Shown: in pieces, positions 5,731 through 11,266 of the stretch
How the letters are laid out: every line of letters begins with the position of its first letter
Position numbering within the stretch: position 1 is the first letter of the stretch
Assembly (NCBI GenBank): GCA_026982145.1
Contig: JALSHQ010000353.1
Location: 1 to 11,266 of the forward strand
Direction: 5' to 3'
From: Gammaproteobacteria bacterium
Lineage (GTDB): Bacteria; Pseudomonadota; Gammaproteobacteria; SZUA-140
Length of the DNA: 11,266 nt
Translations under genes and position numbers: made by a program
The notes under the pieces: generated by a model
What the model saw: the letters and a program-made list of their open reading frames with translations, nothing else
Told to the model about the DNA's origin: nothing
The model's database searches: none

Positions 5731-7005
5731 TTACGCTTGTTGGGGTTGCGCTGCCAGCAAAACGCCACTGCGGCTTTCAATGACTTCACTGCTGCTGGTC
5801 GGCAGTGCTATCTGATGCGCTTGCGCTGGCAATGCCACGCTCATTGACAGCCCTGCGCGGTAGTACTCAATTGCCTTTTCTTGTTCCCCGGTCTTTTCCA
5901 TGAGTGCTGCCAACTCTTTGCAGGTTTCGGGTTGTGGATCCGCTTGCATGCTGGCTTCAAGATAGCTACGTGCATTATTGAGGTCGCCATTGCGCAGCGC
6001 GAGACGCCCAAGGGTTAAAAGCAGCACAGGATTTGTGCGCTGCTTGCGTAGAAGCTTTTCGGCATTTTTATATTGGCGACCTAAGTTGTTACCTTTAATA
6101 ATGCCGTAGAGATAACAGAGCTCATCACTCCAGTTATTGTTGAGTACTTGGAAGATCATCTCTTCACTCTGATGCCCAGCATTGTGACCCACGAGTGCAT
6201 GGCTGTACTCAAGCAGCACACTTTCTTGTTTCCTGATGCGTCGCGGGGTGCGGTGCCAAGTTTCATTGAGCAGCCCTACATCATGTGCAGCACACTTGAG
6301 CAGCTCTGCATAAGCCATGTACTCAAGGCGATCGAGGTCGAAATCGGTTAATACATGGTTTTTACGCAGTGCAGGCAGGATGTCGATGAGCTTGTTCCAC
6401 TCACCCATCTTGGTATAAAGCTTGGCAAGGAGTTTAAGGATGGTCTCATTTTTAGGTGCAAACTGGCGCAGTAATTTAAGGCTCTCAGCCGCTTCGCCTA
6501 ATTGACCATTGCTCATCAACAGTTCAGCTTGTGTCAGAGACACTGCGATGCTGTCACGTGGTTCAAGCTGACGAGCCATCTTCAGGTAGTGGTCACGTCG
6601 ATCCTTAGCTCCCTGTTTCTGTGCCGCACGCGCAGCCCCCAGATAATTAAGCACGGGCAGATCGCCTGCCTGAGCATTTTGAGCCAAGCGCTCTTCCGCT
6701 TTTTTCCAATTGCCTTCAGCGAGGTGGATCATGCCCTGTGCGCAGGTCATGCGCGCCTTACTCTCTTTGCGCTTGCTGTTCCACGAGAGCAGCGCTAGTG
6801 GCGATTTAAGCGTATTGCCCAGCAGCTTGGTTGTGTAATAAAGGATGATATAGGTGACGATGCCTACCGATAGGACAAGCACAAGGCTCGCCTCCATTGT
6901 CCAGTTGCCGTAGTTGACCATGATGTAACCTGGGTCATCTTTCGCATATAGCGCGATGGCGACGGAAGCCAGAAGGGCGATGATGGCGGTGATTAATAGT
7001 TTCAT
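5731..7005 (-). CDS. hemY: HemY-type membrane protein with TPR repeats
   Basis: This 424-residue inner-membrane protein is the proteobacterial HemY, the last gene of the hemCDXY unit. It is not the Bacillus protoporphyrinogen oxidase of the same name. Residues about 3-20 and 40-60 are hydrophobic membrane segments. Between them lies the HemY_N signature, GYIMVNYGNWTMEASL (26-41). From about 84 onward it is helical and TPR-like, with repeats such as EGNWKKAEERL (97-107) and NGDLNNARSYLEASMQADPQ near the C-terminus. It is thought to scaffold or organise late tetrapyrrole synthesis at the membrane; its molecular activity is not settled. I choose the ATG at 7005 because GGAGTG lies 6-9 nt upstream; the GTG at 7014 is too close to that site. 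The gene follows hemX by 16 nt and ends at the bidirectional terminator. Confidence 0.92.
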   Translation of the reverse strand: MKLLITAIIALLASVAIALYAKDDPGYIMVNYGNWTMEASLVLVLSVGIVTYIILYYTTKLLGNTLKSPLALLSWNSKRKESKARMTCAQGMIHLAEGNWKKAEERLAQNAQAGDLPVLNYLGAARAAQKQGAKDRRDHYLKMARQLEPRDSIAVSLTQAELLMSNGQLGEAAESLKLLRQFAPKNETILKLLAKLYTKMGEWNKLIDILPALRKNHVLTDFDLDRLEYMAYAELLKCAAHDVGLLNETWHRTPRRIRKQESVLLEYSHALVGHNAGHQSEEMIFQVLNNNWSDELCYLYGIIKGNNLGRQYKNAEKLLRKQRTNPVLLLTLGRLALRNGDLNNARSYLEASMQADPQPETCKELAALMEKTGEQEKAIEYYRAGLSMSVALPAQAHQIALPTSSSEVIESRSGVLLAAQPQQA

Positions 7006-7021
7006 AAGTGTCACTCCACTA

Positions 7022-8404
7022 CTAGTGAATTGCGGCGTCGTGAGAGACGCTTGTTGATGATGTAAGTGCCAATGCTAGGTTTGAATGGCGATTGATGCTC
7101 ATTGCAGATACCTTCAGTGATTTGCTGGCGATGAATGCTTGTAATGCGCTAAGCGAGCCGGAAATATCAGGCAGTGCTGTGTCAATTTTGACCTGTTGTA
7201 GTTTACCAAGTGCATCAAGCAGTTTGCTGCCCTCAGTCGAATTGACATCGTAAAACCGAGCGAGCCACTCACTGGCGATATTCAGGTTTTCATGAAAGGC
7301 TGTGTTATCTGCGCGCAATAGCGCCAAGCGAGCAGACTCAATCTTGAGCTGAAAATTTTGCGTAAGATAGGCGTGCTTTTCAGGTGTTAGTGGTGCCATT
7401 GCGGGGTCTTGGCTATTGCGTACGGTGACCAGTGGCTTAAGCGCAGTCCAGACCTCATCGACAAGTACCTCCCACTGATGGCGTTCACTGTCAGCACTTT
7501 TTCCACTGACAGACGTCGCTTCAATGGGCTTAGCCAGTGGGAGGCGCTCAACGCTGCTGCCTGCGGTTGTGAGTGTCTGGGCTATTGCAGGAATGTCTAG
7601 TTTGGGTGTGGCGCTCAGTGCTTCGATTTCACTGGCGATCATCTGCTGGATCTCAGCCAGACTAGGAAGGTTGAGCTCAGCCAGCTGTTTGGCAGCTGCA
7701 TTGAGCGCAGTTAATGCGGCTTCCACGTCATGCTCAAGATTAAGGCGGCTATTGGCGATGTGCAGCAGATACTCTACTTCTGCCACTACCCAGGCGGACA
7801 TGCTCTCTTTCTCTGCTTCGGCTTGCACCTCAGATTTGAGCGTTGAAAGCCCTTCACTTAGTGCATTAACATTATCCTGAAGCGACTGTTGTTGTTCTTT
7901 GAGTGAGCCGTGCAGGCTCTGCACACCCTGAATTTTTTCATCTAAATTGGCGTTGATGTTGCCTAGGCCGCTTTGGTGGGCATTTTCTAATGTGGCTACG
8001 TTACCTTTAATCTCACCAAAGCCGCTTCGCAGTGATGTTAGCTCACCGTTCAGGCGATCAATTTCGCTTTGAAGTGCATTGATGGTCGATTGCACCGCGC
8101 CAATGTCTGACTGAACGGCGCCCACTGATGCGATCGTTGGCTTGAGCGCGCTGCTGATGGATGACTCGATCTGTACATTTTGGTCAGTCAGGAGCAAGTT
8201 TAGTTTGTTGCTCTCTTCCCAGTTTTTATAACCGAACCCTATCGCCCCCAGTGCTGTGACAAGGGCAACGACAGCAATAGCGCCACCACCACTTTTTTGC
8301 TGCGGAGCCGCTGCTGGTTGCTTTGAGACGGCCACCGCCTTATTTTCTGGCGCTTGTTTGCGCGCGCCTTTTGTTGTTGGTTGCGATTTTTGTTTATCGC
8401 CCAT
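7022..8404 (-). CDS. hemX: HemX, single-pass membrane protein of the hem operon
   Basis: This protein of about 460 residues has a Lys/Gln/Ala/Pro-rich cytoplasmic N-terminus (1-38), one transmembrane helix (about 39-59, GGAIAVVALVTALGAIGFGY), a long coiled-coil stretch (about 65-190, with repeated SIGAVQS-like heptads and many Gln/Leu/Glu), and a helical C-terminal domain. That is the HemX family layout. Database entries often call it uroporphyrin-III C-methyltransferase, but no SUMT methyltransferase motifs are visible here, so I would not assign that activity. The start is uncertain. The ATG at 8404 has GGGGGG about 6 nt upstream and gives an 11-nt overlap with hemD; ATGs at 8410 and 8446 are in frame. 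The overlap suggests translational coupling to hemD. Its partner is probably HemY, encoded immediately downstream. Confidence 0.9.
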   Translation of the reverse strand: MGDKQKSQPTTKGARKQAPENKAVAVSKQPAAAPQQKSGGGAIAVVALVTALGAIGFGYKNWEESNKLNLLLTDQNVQIESSISSALKPTIASVGAVQSDIGAVQSTINALQSEIDRLNGELTSLRSGFGEIKGNVATLENAHQSGLGNINANLDEKIQGVQSLHGSLKEQQQSLQDNVNALSEGLSTLKSEVQAEAEKESMSAWVVAEVEYLLHIANSRLNLEHDVEAALTALNAAAKQLAELNLPSLAEIQQMIASEIEALSATPKLDIPAIAQTLTTAGSSVERLPLAKPIEATSVSGKSADSERHQWEVLVDEVWTALKPLVTVRNSQDPAMAPLTPEKHAYLTQNFQLKIESARLALLRADNTAFHENLNIASEWLARFYDVNSTEGSKLLDALGKLQQVKIDTALPDISGSLSALQAFIASKSLKVSAMSINRHSNLALALTSSTSVSHDAAIH

Positions 8405-9224
8405 GTTCATCCCCCCGCTGAATTCCCCTCCGGAACCGGCCAGCATACCACTGTTCTACGCAATTTAGTAAACCCTCATCGCTGGCCTCGCCAGCCACCA
8501 CAGGTGGGTGGCTGAACCCTAATGTTTTGGCAAGCTGGGCGGTTCGCTCGCTGATAACCGCCAGTGCCGTATTGAGTAGCCACGCGCGTTCATTTGCGGT
8601 CGCCATCTCAAATAGATTTTGTAGCCCCTCATTGCTGGTGACAATGAATAGGTCGATACTACCGGATTTTCCCGCCTGCTGTATATTCCTGAGTCCTTCA
8701 TTTGGTTTTTTTCGTTGGTAGAGGTCAATGGTCTCGACGGATGCGCCGCGCTGCTGCAGCGTCTCGGCAAGCAGGGGGCGCCCGCCTTCGCCTTTTAAAA
8801 TCACCACCTGTTGGCCTGAGAGGGCGTTCATGGCGTGGCTGGAGAGCAGTGACTCGCTGTTAAACCCTTGGTCAGGAACGATATTGACATTAATACGATG
8901 CGCCTTGAGTGCGCTGGCGGTGCGCTTCCCAATGGCGGCAACGGTGATCTCTGAGGGCCAGTTGAATGAAGCTGGTGCGATTCGGAACAGCCACTCGACG
9001 GCATTAACGCTCGTAAAGATGGCAAGGCTAAATTTTTTGAGCTGGCTCAATTTATTTTGAGCTATCTGAGGATTTGTCGGGGTGACGATCTCAATGACTG
9101 GCAGGCGGATGGCCGTGCCACCCGCCTGTTCAATCAGTTGGCACAGGTGCTCAGCTTGGTGTGCGGGTCGTGTGACGACGACCCGCAGCCGATCCAGCCG
9201 CCTTTGTGGGCTAGCGGTTGGCAT
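8394..9224 (-). CDS. hemD: Uroporphyrinogen-III synthase
   Basis: This enzyme closes the linear hydroxymethylbilane made by HemC, with inversion of ring D, to give uroporphyrinogen III in the cytoplasm. The 276-residue protein shows the sparse family signatures: VVVTRP (15-20), FTSVNAV (70-76), AIGKRTA (98-104), the ILKGEGGRPLLAETL segment (142-156), LYQRKKP (168-174), VTSNEGLQNLFE (195-206) and VISERTA (223-229). These map to the two alternating lobes of the fold. I start at the ATG at 9224, preceded by AGAGG at short spacing. The reading frame continues upstream to 9323, but that would lie inside hemC and add 33 unlike residues. With this start the gene overlaps hemC by 14 nt and hemX by about 11 nt. 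The first 12 residues precede the family core and may be a short extension. Sequence conservation in this family is low, but the context makes the call secure. Confidence 0.93.
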   Translation of the reverse strand: MPTASPQRRLDRLRVVVTRPAHQAEHLCQLIEQAGGTAIRLPVIEIVTPTNPQIAQNKLSQLKKFSLAIFTSVNAVEWLFRIAPASFNWPSEITVAAIGKRTASALKAHRINVNIVPDQGFNSESLLSSHAMNALSGQQVVILKGEGGRPLLAETLQQRGASVETIDLYQRKKPNEGLRNIQQAGKSGSIDLFIVTSNEGLQNLFEMATANERAWLLNTALAVISERTAQLAKTLGFSHPPVVAGEASDEGLLNCVEQWYAGRFRRGIQRGDEHGR

Positions 9225-10143
9225 AGACCTCTTTGAGGATTCTGTCTGCACCGCGTGAGAGCAGATCCTCAGCGAGCTCGATGCCCATTTTTTCAGCCTC
9301 ATCCACGGTGCCGTTGACCTCACCGCGAATCATCTCGCGGCCGTCCGGGGAGCCGACCAGTGCGCGTAGGCGCAGTTTGTGGCCGTCAATCTCAGCAAAA
9401 CCGCCGATTGGCACTTGGCAGCCCCCTTCGAGACGGTGGTTCAGGGCGCGTTCGGCAGCGACACGAATATGGGTCGCCTCATCGTCGAGTATTTTAATGA
9501 TGTCGTTCACGCGCGGGTCATTCACGCGGCACTCAATGCCGACCGCCCCCTGACCAATCGCAGGCAGGCAGGTGTCGGTAGCGATCTTGCCGGCGATACG
9601 GTCAGTTAACTTCAGCCGCATCAGCCCGGCGGCGGCGAGGATGATCGCATCATACTGCCCTTCATCGAGCTTTCTCAGGCGGGTGCCAACGTTACCGCGC
9701 AGGCTGATCACTTCAAGATCCGGGCGCAGGGCGCTGAGCTGGCACTGGCGACGCAGGCTGGAGGTGCCGAGTTTTGCCCCTTGAGGCAGCGCTTCAAATG
9801 ATGTGTATTTGTTGGAGACAAAGGCGTCCCGCGGGTCTTCACGTTCCAGAATCACTGGCAGGTGCAGCCCCTCGGGCAGTTCTACCGGCACATCTTTCAT
9901 TGAATGGACGGCGATATCCGCGCGGCCATCCATCAACCCCTGCTCTAACTCTTTAACGAACAGCCCCTTGCCGCCAATCTTGGCCAGCGGGCTGTCGAGG
10001 ATGATATCCCCTTGGGTGTTCATCTTAAGCAGCTCAACCTCAAGCCCCGGATGCGCCTCAAGCAGGCGGCGTTGCACGTGTTCCGCCTGCCATAGGGCAA
10101 GCGGGCTTTGGCGGGTGGCGATTACGATTCGATTGTTGGACAT
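9211..10143 (-). CDS. hemC: Porphobilinogen deaminase (hydroxymethylbilane synthase)
   Basis: This enzyme polymerises four porphobilinogens into hydroxymethylbilane using a covalently bound dipyrromethane cofactor. The 310-residue protein aligns with Escherichia coli HemC without a register shift at the functional residues. These are R11, K55 and K59, the catalytic D84 in HSMKD, R131 and R132, R149, R155, R176, and the cofactor-binding cysteine C242 in LEGGCQVP. All key residues are present, so it should be active. The start ATG at 10143 is where the family begins (MSNNRIVIATRQSPLA), although the ribosome site is weak (GGGA well upstream). It is the first gene of the hemC-hemD-hemX-hemY unit and overlaps hemD by 14 nt. 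The 128-bp gap after algR leaves room for its own promoter. Confidence 0.97.
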   Translation of the reverse strand: MSNNRIVIATRQSPLALWQAEHVQRRLLEAHPGLEVELLKMNTQGDIILDSPLAKIGGKGLFVKELEQGLMDGRADIAVHSMKDVPVELPEGLHLPVILEREDPRDAFVSNKYTSFEALPQGAKLGTSSLRRQCQLSALRPDLEVISLRGNVGTRLRKLDEGQYDAIILAAAGLMRLKLTDRIAGKIATDTCLPAIGQGAVGIECRVNDPRVNDIIKILDDEATHIRVAAERALNHRLEGGCQVPIGGFAEIDGHKLRLRALVGSPDGREMIRGEVNGTVDEAEKMGIELAEDLLSRGADRILKEVYANR

Positions 10144-10271
10144 TAATTAAAGAGTTCCCGTGTTCTAGATCTGTATCTATATTAATAGAGATGGTTAAAT
10201 TCCGCGAGGGCGTCATGCTACGGCTTGCGCTGGCGGGAGGCAAGCGCATTATGAATGACACAAGGGTGAGG
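10144..10271 (-). promoter_or_regulatory. algR-hemC intergenic region with hairpin and AT-rich promoter candidate
   Basis: Reading on the minus strand after algR, GCTTGC (complement of 10240-10245) pairs with GCAAGC (complement of 10223-10228). An alternative stem in the same place pairs TGCGC with GCGCA (10226-10230 and 10244-10248). No T run follows, so it is not a standard terminator. Nearer hemC is an AT-rich stretch with TATAGAT (complement of about 10174-10180), a possible -10, but no matching -35 at the right spacing. No match to the published AlgR box was found here. Confidence 0.3.
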
Positions 10272-11018
10272 TTAGCGGTGCTGGCCGAGCTGTTTCAGCA
10301 GGTTTTTGGTTTCGCTCAAGTGGCGGCGGCTGATGGCCAGCGGCTCATCGCAACCGCGCAATAGAAGTTGCGGGTGGCCGCTCTCATCTTTGCCGATGCC
10401 GAGCAGATGTTTCTTGAATATCAGGGTGTTACGGTGAATTCTCAGGGTGAGTGGGGCAAACTCCTGCGCCAGCGATTTGAGGGGCTCTTCGATCAACACC
10501 TCGCCGTTTTGATGGCGTACAGTGACATACTTATGGTCGGCGCGAAAATAGAGCACCTCTTCAATGGGGATGAGTTGAACCGTCTCACGCACACGGGCGC
10601 TGATGTGAGTGCGCATCGCGGCGGGTTCATCAGTGAGCCGTAGCGATTGCAGTTGGGCGCGATTAAGCTGTTGCGCTTTCTGCAGCGCATCGAGCAGGCG
10701 CGGTTTGCGGATCGGCTTAAGCAGATAATCGACCGCGTGTGCTTCAAAGGCCGCCAGTGCATGGTCGCCGTACGCGGTGGTAAAGATCACCGCCGGTGGC
10801 TGCTCAAGGTTGGCGAGGTGCAGTGCTGCTTCGATGCCGTCCATCTCGGGCATGCGAATATCGAGCAGCACGACGTCGGGTTTTAGGCGTTCGCACTGCC
10901 GCAGCGTCTCTGTGCCGTTGGCGGCTTCGCCGACCACTTCACCTTGATCAAATTCAGTAATCAGGCTGAGCAGTCGCTCGCGTGCCAGCGGTTCATCATC
11001 GGTGATCAAAATTTTCAT
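10272..11018 (-). CDS. algR: AlgR-type LytTR response regulator
   Basis: This 248-residue response regulator has an N-terminal receiver domain (1-120) and a C-terminal LytTR DNA-binding domain (about 137-243). Receiver residues are D7 and D8, phosphoacceptor D53 in LLDIRMPEMDG, T80/T81 and K101 in LLKP. The LytTR part includes HISARVRETVQLIP, YFRADHKYVTVRH and LRIHRNTLI, close to P. aeruginosa AlgR. The ATG at 11018 overlaps the TGA stop of the upstream kinase gene in a 4-nt ATGA, with no clear ribosome site of its own, so translation is probably coupled. In Pseudomonas, AlgR controls alginate, twitching and stress genes and has been linked to ribonucleotide reductase expression; targets here are unknown. 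The 248-residue length is typical, and all phosphorylation residues are intact. Confidence 0.92.
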   Translation of the reverse strand: MKILITDDEPLARERLLSLITEFDQGEVVGEAANGTETLRQCERLKPDVVLLDIRMPEMDGIEAALHLANLEQPPAVIFTTAYGDHALAAFEAHAVDYLLKPIRKPRLLDALQKAQQLNRAQLQSLRLTDEPAAMRTHISARVRETVQLIPIEEVLYFRADHKYVTVRHQNGEVLIEEPLKSLAQEFAPLTLRIHRNTLIFKKHLLGIGKDESGHPQLLLRGCDEPLAISRRHLSETKNLLKQLGQHR

Positions 11019-11266
11019 GGCACGGCGCTGCTCAGAGGAATGCGAATGGCGACGAAATACTGTTCGTTGACCGTCTCAATGGTTAAGGAGGCATCATGGC
11101 CGTAGGCGGCCTTGAGTCGCTCACGGATATTCTCGAGCGCCATGTGGTTGCCACTGCGCCGATTTGCACGCACTTTAGGCGCGGGATTACGAATCATAAA
11201 TTCAATCGCGCCATGGCAATGTTGGCTGCTGATCTCAATGGTACCGGGCTGCTGGCGTGGTTCGAT
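11015..11266 (-). CDS. algZ: AlgZ/FimS-type sensor histidine kinase, C-terminal fragment (cut by window edge)
   Basis: Only the last 83 residues are inside the window; the frame is open to the right edge. The fragment is the C-terminal half of a HATPase_c domain. It begins at IEP, just after where the N box should be, continues through GTIEISS, and includes the ATP-lid region GNHMALENIRERLKAAYG followed by closing strands ending in IRIPLSSAVP. The canonical glycine-rich G2 box is replaced by GNHMAL, which is consistent with the divergent FimS/AlgZ kinases that pair with AlgR. The stop overlaps the algR start by 4 nt (ATGA), so kinase and regulator are co-transcribed and probably translationally coupled. 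The sensor and membrane portions lie outside the window. Confidence 0.85.
   Translation of the reverse strand: MEPRQQPGTIEISSQHCHGAIEFMIRNPAPKVRANRRSGNHMALENIRERLKAAYGHDASLTIETVNEQYFVAIRIPLSSAVP

Noticed and set aside
7524..7880. Plus-strand ORF of 118 codons opposite hemX.
   Set aside because: It is antisense to a gene with clear family features, Ser/Ala/Leu-rich as expected for a shadow frame, and lacks a ribosome site I can support.
8728..9060. Plus-strand ORF of 110 codons opposite hemD.
   Set aside because: Antisense shadow of a recognised gene, with no recognisable domain.
9225..9323. Extension of hemD upstream to 9323.
   Set aside because: It lies within the conserved hemC C-terminus in another frame, and its residues do not resemble uroporphyrinogen-III synthase.

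Overview
The window looks like chromosomal core-genome DNA from a gammaproteobacterium. The right-hand two thirds carries, on the minus strand, the order algZ-algR-hemC-hemD-hemX-hemY. This is the arrangement known from Pseudomonas and relatives. The left end carries a class II ribonucleotide reductase split into two genes (nrdJa/nrdJb), also a Pseudomonas-type arrangement. Protein details and the mixed neighbourhood do not let me name a genus. No mobile element, CRISPR array, tRNA or rRNA was seen, and no stretch longer than about 235 bases lacks a gene.

Layout. Positions 1-234 are an AT-rich upstream region with a 16-bp palindrome that resembles an NrdR box. Positions 235-2388 (+) encode NrdJa, the B12-dependent catalytic subunit. 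After a 139-bp spacer with two small RNA hairpins comes NrdJb (2528-3232, +), which carries the TSCPD-like domain and the C-terminal cysteine cluster. A short hairpin terminator follows. A good sigma70-like promoter (3329-3357) then precedes a small unrecognised protein of 76 residues (3429-3659, +). A minus-strand SDR/epimerase-like Rossmann protein (3710-4618) diverges from a plus-strand ferredoxin-flavin reductase (4683-5711). That reductase ends inside a strong bidirectional terminator (5684-5726), which it shares with the convergent hem operon.

The minus-strand block, in transcription order, is: the 3' end of the algZ/fimS histidine kinase (cut by the right edge), algR (LytTR response regulator, overlapping algZ by 4 nt), a 128-bp gap, hemC, hemD, hemX and hemY. 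hemC-hemD and hemD-hemX overlap, and hemX and hemY are 16 nt apart, so the four look like one transcriptional unit. HemC makes hydroxymethylbilane and HemD cyclises it to uroporphyrinogen III, the last common precursor of haem, sirohaem and cobalamin. HemX and HemY are membrane proteins habitually encoded with them. Uroporphyrinogen III is also a precursor of the B12 cofactor that NrdJa needs, although no dedicated cobalamin gene is present.

I found no clearly undescribed system. The points most worth a second look are the NrdR-like operator and structured spacer of the split reductase, the small orphan protein with its own promoter, and the SDR protein lacking the usual catalytic motif.
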